From: JAPPLB01 sp965218555
GTDB taxonomy: Bacteria; Acidobacteriota; Terriglobia; Bryobacterales; UBA6623
Assembly (NCBI GenBank): GCA_965218555.1
Contig: OZ244625.1
Coordinates: 2,046,001-2,110,000, forward strand
Direction: 5' to 3'
DNA: 64,000 nucleotides
Shown: positions 42,585 through 50,844 of the stretch, piece after piece
How positions within the stretch are numbered: the first letter of the stretch is position 1
Layout: each line of letters begins with the position of its first letter
Notes under the pieces: generated by a model
What the model was told of the DNA's origin: nothing
The model's input: the letters and a program-made list of their open reading frames with translations, nothing else
The model's database searches: none
Translations under genes and position numbers: made by a program

Positions 42585-44591
42585 ATGGATCAACCTCAAC
42601 TCAACTGGATCGCCAACTTCATCTGGGGCATTGCGGACGACGTGCTGCGCGACCTCTACGTCCGCGGCAAGTACCGCGACGTGATCCTGCCGATGACGGT
42701 ATTGCGGAGGCTCGACGCGGTGCTCGAGCCGAGCAAGAAGGCCGTGCTCGACCTGAAGGCGCGCCTCGACGAGGCTGGAATCGTCCAACAGGACCAGGCG
42801 CTGCGCCAAGCCGCGGGCCAGGCGTTCTACAACACCTCGAAGTTCACGCTGCGCGACCTCAGGGCCCGCGCCAGCCAACAGCAGCTCAAGGCCGACTTCG
42901 AGGCCTATCTCGACGGCTTCTCGCCGAACGTCCAGGACATTTTGGAGAACTTCGAGTTTCGCAATCAGATCCCACGGCTCTCCAAGGCCGACGCCCTCGG
43001 CACGTTGATCGAGAAGTTCCTCTCGCCGGACGTGAACCTGAGTCCCCACCCGGTCCTCCACGGCGACGGGTCGATCAAGCACCCCGGCCTGGACAACCAC
43101 GCGATGGGCACGATCTTCGAGGAGCTGGTCCGCCGCTTCAACGAGGAGAACAACGAGGAGGCCGGCGAGCACTGGACCCCGCGCGATGCCGTGAAGCTCA
43201 TGGCGAAGCTCGTCTTCCTGCCGGTCGCCGACCGGATCGACTCCGGGACCTATCTGGTGTACGACGGCGCCTGCGGCACCGGCGGCATGCTGACCGTGGC
43301 CGAGGAGACGTTGGCGCAGATCGCCGAGCAGCGCGGCAAGCAGGTCGCCACCCATCTCTACGGCCAGGAAATCAACTCCGAGACCTACGCCATCGCCAAG
43401 GCGGACCTCCTCCTCAAGGGCGAGGGGGAAGCCGCCGACAACATCGTCGGGGGGCCGGAACACTCGACGCTCGCCAACGACGCCTTCCCGTCCCGCGAGT
43501 TCGACTTCATGCTCTCCAATCCGCCCTACGGCAAGAGCTGGAAGAGCGACCTGGAGCGGATGGGCGGCAAGAAGGACATGCGCGACCCGCGCTTCGTGAT
43601 CAAGCACGCCGGCGATCCCGAGTACTCCCTGGTCACCCGTTCGAGCGACGGCCAGATGCTGTTCCTGGCCAACAAGCTCTCCAAGATGAAGCGGAACACG
43701 CCGCTGGGCAGCCGCATTGCCGAGGTGCACAACGGCAGCTCCCTGTTCACCGGCGACGCCGGGCAGGGCGAGAGCAACATCCGCCGCTGGATCATCGAGA
43801 ACGATTGGCTCGAAGCCATCGTTGCGCTGCCACTCAACATGTTCTACAACACCGGCATCGCCACCTACGTCTGGGTGCTCACCAACCGCAAGCCCGCCCA
43901 TCGACGCGGAAAGGTGCAGCTCATCGACGCCACGCAATGGTTCAAGCCGCTCCGCAAGAACCTCGGCAAGAAGAACTGCGAGCTGTCGGAGGAAGACATC
44001 TCCCGCATCTGCGATACGTTCCTGGCCTTCGAGGAAACCGAGCAGTCGAAGATCTTCCCGAACCAGGCCTTCGGTTACTGGAAGGTGACCGTCGAGCGGC
44101 CATTGCGCATTGAAGGCATCGACCCGAACCGCGCCTACAAGCCGGCGGAAATCAAGAAACTCAAGGAGGACGGCGAGCGCAGCGCGGATGCACCGCCCGT
44201 AATACGGAAGATTCACAAGCGGGGCACGGAAGCCGACCCGCTGCGCGGCCTGTTCGCGGCCGTCGTCAACGGCCGGACTGCCGTGGTCGAGTACGAGCCG
44301 GACACCGATCTGCGAGACACCGAGCAGATCCCGCTGCAGGAGGCCGGCGGCATCGAGGCGTTCCTGCGGCGCGAGGTGCTGCCCTACGCCGCCGATGCGT
44401 GGTATCAGGCCGACAGCGTCAAGACCGGCTACGAGATCAGCTTCACCCGCTACTTCTACAAACCGAAGCCGATGCGTACGCTGGCGGAGATCCGCGCCGA
44501 CATCCTGGTCGTGGAGAAGGACACCGAGGGGCTGCTCGGCGAGATCCTGGGCGAGACGTGCGAGGGCGCCGTTGGTAATGGCCGCCTTTGA
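42585..44591 (+). CDS. hsdM: Type I restriction-modification methyltransferase subunit
   Basis: 668 residues, at the long end for HsdM. An N-terminal helical HsdM_N domain (NWIANFIWGIADDVLRD) precedes the N6-adenine methylase domain: DGACGTGGML from residue 227 binds S-adenosylmethionine and NPPYGKSW from residue 312 is the catalytic motif. HWTPRDAVKLMAKLV is typical. With HsdS it methylates adenine in a bipartite site. It heads an operon in the order hsdM, fic, hsdS, darT, darG, hsdS tail, immA-like, DUF4411, hsdR, all on the plus strand. Confidence 0.95.
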   Translation: MDQPQLNWIANFIWGIADDVLRDLYVRGKYRDVILPMTVLRRLDAVLEPSKKAVLDLKARLDEAGIVQQDQALRQAAGQAFYNTSKFTLRDLRARASQQQLKADFEAYLDGFSPNVQDILENFEFRNQIPRLSKADALGTLIEKFLSPDVNLSPHPVLHGDGSIKHPGLDNHAMGTIFEELVRRFNEENNEEAGEHWTPRDAVKLMAKLVFLPVADRIDSGTYLVYDGACGTGGMLTVAEETLAQIAEQRGKQVATHLYGQEINSETYAIAKADLLLKGEGEAADNIVGGPEHSTLANDAFPSREFDFMLSNPPYGKSWKSDLERMGGKKDMRDPRFVIKHAGDPEYSLVTRSSDGQMLFLANKLSKMKRNTPLGSRIAEVHNGSSLFTGDAGQGESNIRRWIIENDWLEAIVALPLNMFYNTGIATYVWVLTNRKPAHRRGKVQLIDATQWFKPLRKNLGKKNCELSEEDISRICDTFLAFEETEQSKIFPNQAFGYWKVTVERPLRIEGIDPNRAYKPAEIKKLKEDGERSADAPPVIRKIHKRGTEADPLRGLFAAVVNGRTAVVEYEPDTDLRDTEQIPLQEAGGIEAFLRREVLPYAADAWYQADSVKTGYEISFTRYFYKPKPMRTLAEIRADILVVEKDTEGLLGEILGETCEGAVGNGRL

Positions 44592-44673
44592 CACAGCCAC
44601 GAAGCCGCCTCATAATAAACACAGCCTTTACTATAGCCTCAGGCGGAGAGTCGCAGAGAAGCGAGCCTTTATC

Positions 44674-45855
44674 ATGGCGACGGATAATCCCACGCCGGCG
44701 ACGCGGGCAGGCCGATACGTCCTTCAGCCGACCGGCTACAGGGCCTTTATTCCGTCGCCGCTCCCGCCCGACCCGCCGATCGCGCTCTCTGGAGCGTTGC
44801 AGGCTTTGCTTTCACAAGCCGACCGCGCCCTGGGGCGGCTGGACGGCTCCATTCAGACGCTTCCCCATCCGGACCTGTTCATATACATGTACGTTCGCAA
44901 GGAAGCGGTGCTGTCGAGCCAGATCGAGGGCACGCAGAGCTCGCTGCAGGACCTGTTGGCGGCCGAAGCGAATATCTTCGCGCCAAATCGACCCCGCGAC
45001 GTGGACGAAGTGGTGAACTACGTCCGCGCCATGCGCCGCGGCCTCGACCGGTTGTCCGAACTCCCGGTTTCGATCCGCCTGATTCGCGAAATCCACGCCG
45101 AGCTTCTCCGGGGCGTGAGGGGGTCTCGTCTGACCCCCGGGGAACTGCGCACCAGCCAGAACTGGATCGGCCCCGGCGGCTGCACGCTGAACGAGGCCGT
45201 CTTCGTTCCGCCTCCGCCCGCCGAGGTCCTCCGGCGCCTTTCGGACCTGGAACGGTTCATGCACGCCGAAACGCAATTGCCTCTGCTGGTAAAGATCGGT
45301 CTGATCCACGCCCAGTTCGAGACGATACACCCGTTTCTCGACGGCAATGGCCGCGTCGGACGGCTGCTCATCACATTCCTGCTCAGTGAACGGGAGGTGC
45401 TGCGGAAGCCGGTTCTCTATCTCTCCTACTTCTTCAAGCGGCGCAGGCAGGAATACTACGACAGGCTGCAATCGGTGCGGGACGACGGCGCATGGGAGCA
45501 ATGGCTGACATTCTTCCTCCGCGGCGTCGTGGAAGTAAGCGGGCAGGCGGCGGACACGGCGCGTCGGATACTCGCTCTGCGCGAGGATCACCGCCGCATC
45601 ATTACCGAACGCTTCGGCCACGCCGCCGGCAACGGCCACCGCGTGCTGGAGCATCTCTACGAACACCCGTTCATTTCGGTGGGCGATGTGCAGGCCCTGA
45701 ACGGAACGACCTACCCGGCGGCCAACAACTTGGTCGCGAGAATGGTGGACGCCGGCATCCTGCACGAAGTGACCGGGCAGGCCCGCAACCGGCGGTTCGG
45801 ATACAACAGCTACATCGACCTGTTCGACGACCGCGCGCCGGAAGCCGCAGAATGA
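44674..45855 (+). CDS. Fic-family protein with N-terminal inhibitory motif
   Basis: 393 residues from ATG 44674. The Fic core HPFLDGNGRVGRLL (His219) is complete and should transfer AMP, or another nucleotide part, to a hydroxyl on a target protein. Upstream, VLSSQIEGTQSSL matches the inhibitory (S/T)xxxE(G/N) helix whose glutamate blocks the site (class II Fic). A winged-helix-like C-terminal region follows. Its stop overlaps the hsdS start (ATGA), so it is coupled to the RM genes. Fic genes are occasional passengers of type I loci; whether it acts in defence is unknown. Confidence 0.88.
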   Translation: MATDNPTPATRAGRYVLQPTGYRAFIPSPLPPDPPIALSGALQALLSQADRALGRLDGSIQTLPHPDLFIYMYVRKEAVLSSQIEGTQSSLQDLLAAEANIFAPNRPRDVDEVVNYVRAMRRGLDRLSELPVSIRLIREIHAELLRGVRGSRLTPGELRTSQNWIGPGGCTLNEAVFVPPPPAEVLRRLSDLERFMHAETQLPLLVKIGLIHAQFETIHPFLDGNGRVGRLLITFLLSEREVLRKPVLYLSYFFKRRRQEYYDRLQSVRDDGAWEQWLTFFLRGVVEVSGQAADTARRILALREDHRRIITERFGHAAGNGHRVLEHLYEHPFISVGDVQALNGTTYPAANNLVARMVDAGILHEVTGQARNRRFGYNSYIDLFDDRAPEAAE

Positions 45856-47258
45856 TCGTCGACCTCAAGCCGTACCCGAAGATCAAGGACTCCGGAGTGG
45901 AGTGGCTGGGGGAGGTTCCGGAGCATTGGACAACTGAGCGACTCAAGTCGTCGATGAGCAACATCGTAGAGCAAGCCGCCGAACGGCAAGATACCGATCT
46001 CTATGTTGCTCTGGAACATGTCGAAAGCTGGACCGGTCGCCTCAGACATTCTGGTCTCGATGTCTCATTCGATAGCCAAGTGAAGTACTTTCGATCCGGT
46101 GATGTCCTCTTCGGGAAACTGCGTCCGTATCTCGCAAAGGTGACTAGACCGACAAGTAATGGTGTTTGCGTAGGGGAGTTCTTGGTTCTTAGGCCTCGCC
46201 ATTCCAACGCCACTGCTTCCTACATGGAGAAACTGCTTCGCTCAAAACCGGTCATTGACGCAGTCAACAGCTCTACCTTCGGGGCGAAGATGCCTCGCGC
46301 TGACTGGCAGTTCATGGGTGGAATGGCCGTCGCGATCCCTTCTCTCCCCGAACAAACCGCCATCGTCCACTATCTCGACCATGTGGACCGGTGGATTCAG
46401 CGCTACATCCGCGCCAAGCAGAAGCTGATTGCGCTGCTGGAGGAGCAGAAGCAGGCCGTCATCCACCAGGCCGTCACCGGTCAGATCGACGTCCGAACCG
46501 GCCGCCCCTACCCGGCCTACAAGCCCTCCGGCGTCGAGTGGCTGGGGAAGGTGCCGGAGCATTGGGAGGTAGTGCGAGTAAAGCAGGTATCGAGAATTCT
46601 CAGAGGTAAGTTCACGCATCGGCCACGCAACGATCCATCACTGTATGACGGGCCGTATCCGTTCATACAAACAGGCGACGTAGCGCGTGCAAAAAAGACG
46701 ATCACGGGATACAGGCAAACCTTGAATGAGCAGGGTTTGGCCGTAAGCATGATGTTTCCAGCAGGGACGCTCGTAATGACAATCGCTGCAAACATAGGCG
46801 ACGTGGCAGTTCTTGACTTTGAAGCGTGTTTTCCCGACAGCGTGGTTGGTTTCGTCCCCGGACAGAACGTTGAGCGCGACTACCTCTATTGCTTATTTCG
46901 AGTCATGAAAGCCGAGTTGCTGCGCGAGGCACCTGTGAATACACAGGGTAATCTCAATGTTGACCGTATTGGCACCAGACCAATCAGCCTTCCGCCTCTG
47001 CCCGAACAGGAAGCTATCATGCGCTACCTCGACCATTCCACAGCAGACACCGCCATCGACCGCGCCCGCCGTCAAATCGAGTTGCTGCAAGAATACCGCA
47101 CCCGCCTGATCGCCGACGTGGTCACCGGCAAGCTCGATGTGCGCGAGGCGGCGGCGCGGTTGCCGGATGGGACCGAGGACACGCAGCCGATCGACGAGGC
47201 TGCGGCATGGAGCGAGCCGGTTGACGACGGCATCGCACGGTCGGAGGCGCTGCACTGA
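45852..47258 (+). CDS. hsdS: Type I restriction-modification specificity subunit
   Basis: 468 residues with the expected two-fold layout. Each target-recognition domain begins with SGVEWLG-VPEHW, at about residues 14 and 226, and ends in SLPEQTAIVHYLD or PLPEQEAIMRYLD followed by a long helix (KQKLIALLEEQKQAVIHQAV; RRQIELLQEYRTRLIADVV). The two domains differ in sequence, so the target has two different half sites. The tail after GKLDVREAAARLP is variable. Two more copies of such tails occur downstream (48986 and 53812). Confidence 0.94.
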   Translation: MIVDLKPYPKIKDSGVEWLGEVPEHWTTERLKSSMSNIVEQAAERQDTDLYVALEHVESWTGRLRHSGLDVSFDSQVKYFRSGDVLFGKLRPYLAKVTRPTSNGVCVGEFLVLRPRHSNATASYMEKLLRSKPVIDAVNSSTFGAKMPRADWQFMGGMAVAIPSLPEQTAIVHYLDHVDRWIQRYIRAKQKLIALLEEQKQAVIHQAVTGQIDVRTGRPYPAYKPSGVEWLGKVPEHWEVVRVKQVSRILRGKFTHRPRNDPSLYDGPYPFIQTGDVARAKKTITGYRQTLNEQGLAVSMMFPAGTLVMTIAANIGDVAVLDFEACFPDSVVGFVPGQNVERDYLYCLFRVMKAELLREAPVNTQGNLNVDRIGTRPISLPPLPEQEAIMRYLDHSTADTAIDRARRQIELLQEYRTRLIADVVTGKLDVREAAARLPDGTEDTQPIDEAAAWSEPVDDGIARSEALH

Positions 47259-47260
47259 CC

Positions 47261-47899
47261 GTGCCGGTGCCGGCAGCACCCAAGATCTACCACATCGTCC
47301 ATGTCGACCGATTGCCCTCGATTATCTCGGACGGTTTCCTCTGGTGCGATGCTGCGATGACGAAACACAATCGGCCGGGAACAACCATCGGCATAGACAA
47401 CATCAAGCAGCGGCGCTTGAGCAATACGTTGAGAAGTCATTCGGGTCTGCACGTCGGCGATTGCGTGCCTTTCTATTTCTGCCCGCGATCCGTCATGCTC
47501 TATGTGATCCACAAGGGGAACAACCCGGATCTTCCATACAGCGGCGGCCAGAGGCCCATTATCCACTTGGAGGCGGACCTTCGCGAGACGGTCGCCTGGG
47601 CCGATCGGAACGGGCGGAGATGGGCTTTCACCCTGTCCAACGCCGGGTCCAAGTATTTCGAGGATCGTTGCGACCTGGAGCAACTGGACGAGATCGACTG
47701 GAAAGCGGTTCGGGCGGAGGACTGGCGAGATTGCAAGGAAGACAAGCAGGCGGAGTTCCTGATCGAGAAGTCATTCCCGTGGGAGTTGGTCCGGCGCGTC
47801 GGCGTCTGTTCGCGGCGCGTCTATACACAGGCGTTCGGCGCGGCAAATGCGGATGCTCATCGGCCGCGTGTCGATATCGTTCCCGAATGGTACTATTGA
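47261..47899 (+). CDS. darT: DarT ssDNA ADP-ribosyltransferase toxin
   Basis: 212 residues from GTG 47261, two bases after hsdS. IYHIVHVDRLPSIISDGFLWCD is the conserved DarT (DUF4433) N-terminus with the NAD-binding histidine; PFYFCPRSVMLYVIHKGN is the central motif; the catalytic glutamate is Glu165 in DKQAEFLIEKSFPW. DarT attaches ADP-ribose to thymidine or guanosine in single-stranded DNA, blocking replication; DarTG systems give abortive infection against phage. The antitoxin gene follows directly. All key residues are present. Confidence 0.93.
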   Translation: MPVPAAPKIYHIVHVDRLPSIISDGFLWCDAAMTKHNRPGTTIGIDNIKQRRLSNTLRSHSGLHVGDCVPFYFCPRSVMLYVIHKGNNPDLPYSGGQRPIIHLEADLRETVAWADRNGRRWAFTLSNAGSKYFEDRCDLEQLDEIDWKAVRAEDWRDCKEDKQAEFLIEKSFPWELVRRVGVCSRRVYTQAFGAANADAHRPRVDIVPEWYY

Positions 47900-47918
47900 C
47901 CGAATCGGGGAGGCCCGG

Positions 47919-48986
47919 ATGATCCGGTTCAAGACTGGTGACTTACTCGTCGAAGACGCCGAAGCGCTGGTCAATACCGTCAACTGCGTCGGCGTGATGG
48001 GACGCGGCATCGCGCTTCAGTTCAAGAAGGCGTTTCCGGAAAATTTCCGGTCCTACGCCGAGGCCTGCAAGCGCAGCGAGGTCCGGCCCGGCCGGATGTT
48101 CGTGTTCGAGACGGATCAACTCATTAATCCTCGATTCATCATCAATTTCCCGACCAAGCGGCACTGGCGCGGCAAAAGCCGGATGGAAGATGTCGAGGCG
48201 GGGCTGAGGGATCTCGTCGACGTGATCCGGAAACGCAATATTCGCTCCATCGCGATCCCTCCGCTTGCCAGCGGCCTTGGCGGTCTCGCATGGGACGAGG
48301 TGCGCCCGCGCATCGAAGCGCCTCTGCGCAGCCTCGACGATCTCGCCGATCGGCAGATAGTCATCTTCGAACCGCACGGCGCGCCGGAGGCGGCCAATAT
48401 GGTGCGCAAACGGGAAGCGCCGAAGATGACGCCCGCCCGGGCGGTGCTGGTCGGGCTGATGCGCCGCTATCTGAACGGCTTGCTCGATCCGTTCGTAACC
48501 CTGCTGGAGGTGCACAAGCTGATGTATTTCATGCAACTGGCGGGCGAGCCTTTGAAGCTGAGATACAAGAAAGGGATTTATGGTCCCTATGCGGAGAACC
48601 TGCGGCATCTCCTGCACGAGGTCGAGGGATATTTCATATCGGGTTACGCCGACGGCGGCGACGCGCCGGACAAACCGCTGGAACTCGTCCCGGGCGCCGT
48701 CGAGGATGCCGTCGTGGTTCTCGAGCACTCCGCCGATACCCGCGAGCGCTTCGACAGAGTGGCCGATCTCATCGAGGGTTTCGAATCGGCCTTCGGACTT
48801 GAGCTCCTTGCGACCGTTCACTGGGTTCTCGAGCACGAGACCGCCGGATCGAAGGACGGCGTCACTGCGAGGACCTATGCCTGGAACGAACGAAAGAAGC
48901 GCTTCTCCCCGCGCCAGATTGAGTTGACGGCGGATGTGCTGATCGAGAAGGGCTGGATCGACAACCGAGCCGCGCAAGGCCGCTGA
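47919..48986 (+). CDS. darG: DarG macro-domain antitoxin
   Basis: 355 residues from ATG 47919, 19 bases after darT. Residues 1-155 are the macro domain (GDLLVEDAEALVNTVNCVGVMGRGIALQFK; SIAIPPLASGLGGLAW), which removes ADP-ribose from DNA. The C-terminal 190 residues (YLNGLLDPFVTLLEVHKLMYFMQ; YKKGIYGPYAENLRHLL) are the DarG-specific domain that binds and blocks DarT. Its stop overlaps the start of an hsdS-tail reading frame (TGATG). Confidence 0.93.
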   Translation: MIRFKTGDLLVEDAEALVNTVNCVGVMGRGIALQFKKAFPENFRSYAEACKRSEVRPGRMFVFETDQLINPRFIINFPTKRHWRGKSRMEDVEAGLRDLVDVIRKRNIRSIAIPPLASGLGGLAWDEVRPRIEAPLRSLDDLADRQIVIFEPHGAPEAANMVRKREAPKMTPARAVLVGLMRRYLNGLLDPFVTLLEVHKLMYFMQLAGEPLKLRYKKGIYGPYAENLRHLLHEVEGYFISGYADGGDAPDKPLELVPGAVEDAVVVLEHSADTRERFDRVADLIEGFESAFGLELLATVHWVLEHETAGSKDGVTARTYAWNERKKRFSPRQIELTADVLIEKGWIDNRAAQGR

Positions 48987-49144
48987 TGGCGACCGACCGC
49001 TCTCACCGCGAAGTCACACTCCTCCGGGGGTACTGCACCCGCCACCTCGCCGACGTGGAGTCCGGCAAGCTCGACGTGCGCGAGGCGGCGGGGTATCGAA
49101 TGGACGAAACCGGGGACGGATTCGACAAATTCATCCTTACCTGA
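48986..49144 (+). pseudogene. Stand-alone HsdS C-terminal tail fragment
   Basis: A 52-residue frame whose middle, TLLRGYCTRHLADVESGKLDVREAAGY, copies the last conserved helix and tail of HsdS (compare LLQEYRTRLIADVVTGKLDVREAA in the full gene). The end differs (RMDETGDGFDKFILT). It starts by one-base overlap with darG and ends 3 bases before the next gene, so it is still inside the coupled operon. It is probably the scar left where modules were inserted after hsdS; a short functional peptide cannot be excluded. Confidence 0.8.
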
Positions 49145-49147
49145 ATC

Positions 49148-50317
49148 ATGAGTAGCCGCCGCTTGAAAATCGCGTTACAACCTCGCGTCCTGCGGTGGGC
49201 GCGGGGGCGTGCCGGAATGGACCAGGAAGAGTTGGCCCACAAGGTACAGGTGAAGCCGGAGGCCGTAGCCGAGTGGGAACGCTCCGGCAGCATCACCATT
49301 GCCCAGGCGGACAGGTTGGCCCAACGCACGCATACTCCCCTGGGGTACCTGTATCTGAGGGAGCCGCCCGACGATCGCTTGCCAATACCCGACTTCCGAA
49401 CCCTCGGCAAAGAATCGCCGCGTCATCCGAGTCCTGACCTTCTGGAGACGGTGTACCTTATGCAGCGCCGCCAGTCATGGATGCGAGATGAGCTTATCGA
49501 ATATGGAGCCGAACCGCAGGACTTCGTTGGGGCCTATGAACCGGACTCCTCCCCCCGGCAGGTGGCGGAGGCTATGGGCGATACGCTCCGACTGGCTTCC
49601 GACTGGGCTTCGCGCGAAAGCAGTTGGACCGCTGCGCTCGGGATTCTGCGCGACCGTGTCGAGATTGCGGGTGTGCTGGTAGTCTTCAACGGCATCGTGG
49701 GGAACAACACCCGCCGCAAGCTCAACCGGGATGAATTTCAAGGTTTTGCGCTCCTGGACGACTATTCCCCGGTCGTCTTTGTGAACAGTGCTGACTTCAA
49801 GGCAGCACAGATGTTCACGTTGGCTCACGAGTTGGCGCACATCTTCGTTGGTCAAGAGGGCGTGTCCAGTTTCAGGTTCTTGCAACCCTCACTCCATCTC
49901 ACGGAGCAATTTTGCGATCGCGCGGCCGCGGAGTTCCTGGCGCCTGCGGACAGGCTTCGCGACTTCTGGCGTACCGCTACGCGGGCCGACGACCCTTATC
50001 AGGCTATTGCACGTCGGTTCAAGGTGAGCTCTCTTGTGGCCGCTCGCCGCGCTCTCGATCTGAACTTGATTAACCGGGACGCCTTCTTCCGTTTCTATAA
50101 CACCTATAAGGAAAAGGAGCAGCCAGGCAGCCAACCAAGCGAATCGCACGGCAACTTCTGGAGCACTCAGAGATGGCGCATCGGGAAGGACTTCGGCGCT
50201 GCCGTAGTCCGCGCGGTCAAGGAAGGTCGTCTGCCCTATCGCGAGGCATGCCGGCTTACCGGCCTGAGTGCAGACAGCCTCGCAGCAATGCCAAAAAAAA
50301 TGGGCATTGAACTGTGA
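49148..50317 (+). CDS. XRE-ImmA/IrrE protein (HTH plus zinc peptidase), antitoxin-like
   Basis: 389 residues. Residues 12-70 are an XRE helix-turn-helix (LRWARGRAGMDQEELAHKV; AEWERSGSITIAQADRLA). The ImmA/IrrE peptidase domain has the zinc motif FTLAHELAHIFVG and a later acidic residue in FCDRAAAEFLAP. The C-terminal part (DFGAAVVRAVKEGRLPYREA) is typical of this class. It overlaps the DUF4411 gene. Such pairs (COG2856 with a PIN-like partner) were predicted to be toxin-antitoxin systems. Confidence 0.87.
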   Translation: MSSRRLKIALQPRVLRWARGRAGMDQEELAHKVQVKPEAVAEWERSGSITIAQADRLAQRTHTPLGYLYLREPPDDRLPIPDFRTLGKESPRHPSPDLLETVYLMQRRQSWMRDELIEYGAEPQDFVGAYEPDSSPRQVAEAMGDTLRLASDWASRESSWTAALGILRDRVEIAGVLVVFNGIVGNNTRRKLNRDEFQGFALLDDYSPVVFVNSADFKAAQMFTLAHELAHIFVGQEGVSSFRFLQPSLHLTEQFCDRAAAEFLAPADRLRDFWRTATRADDPYQAIARRFKVSSLVAARRALDLNLINRDAFFRFYNTYKEKEQPGSQPSESHGNFWSTQRWRIGKDFGAAVVRAVKEGRLPYREACRLTGLSADSLAAMPKKMGIEL

Positions 50318-50844
50318 TGGGCCAATTGCTCTTTCAAAGTGCGCCAAGTGTGTATGTGCTTGATGCGAACGTCTTCATGACGGCGCACCACGACTACTAC
50401 GCGCCGGACCTCTGCCCTGGGTTCTGGGAGTGCTTGGAGCACTACTCGCGCGCGGGACGGCTGTCGAGTATCGACCGAGTTCGTAGCGAGATAGTGAGCC
50501 CGGACAAGTTGGTCAGGTGGGTTAAACAGGCGCCGAGTGATTTGTTCAGATCATCGGCGCAGAGCGAAGTCGTCGATGCTTTCTCGGAGATGCAGGCTTG
50601 GGTACAGGGAAATGCCCAGTTCCTTCTCCCGGCTAAGGACGAGTTCGCTCGAGTTGCTGATGGATGGCTTGCCGCCTACGCCAAAGTTCACGGCGCGATT
50701 GTGGTTACTCAGGAAGTATTCGATCCGAATGTGCGGAGGAGAGTACCCCTGCCAAACGTATGTAAGAAGTTCGAGGTCACCTACCGAAACACCTTCGAGA
50801 CGCTCCGAGAGCTTGGAGTTCGTTTTGACTGGAGTCACTCCTGA
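50317..50844 (+). CDS. DUF4411 family protein, PIN-like putative toxin
   Basis: 175 residues from ATG 50317, which overlaps the stop of the preceding gene; a GTG one codon earlier is possible. VYVLDANVFMTAHHDYYAPDLCPGFWE is the DUF4411 hallmark: an acidic DxN at the end of the first strand as in PIN nucleases, followed by a conserved Tyr-rich loop. IDRVRSEI and GAIVVTQE are later PIN-like motifs. It is presumably the RNase partner of the XRE-ImmA protein. It overlaps hsdR by one base. Confidence 0.85.
   Translation: MGQLLFQSAPSVYVLDANVFMTAHHDYYAPDLCPGFWECLEHYSRAGRLSSIDRVRSEIVSPDKLVRWVKQAPSDLFRSSAQSEVVDAFSEMQAWVQGNAQFLLPAKDEFARVADGWLAAYAKVHGAIVVTQEVFDPNVRRRVPLPNVCKKFEVTYRNTFETLRELGVRFDWSHS

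Noticed and set aside
42570..44600. 676-codon open frame on the minus strand over hsdM
   Set aside because: It lies antiparallel to hsdM, whose catalytic motifs are unmistakable; the shadow product has no recognisable domain.
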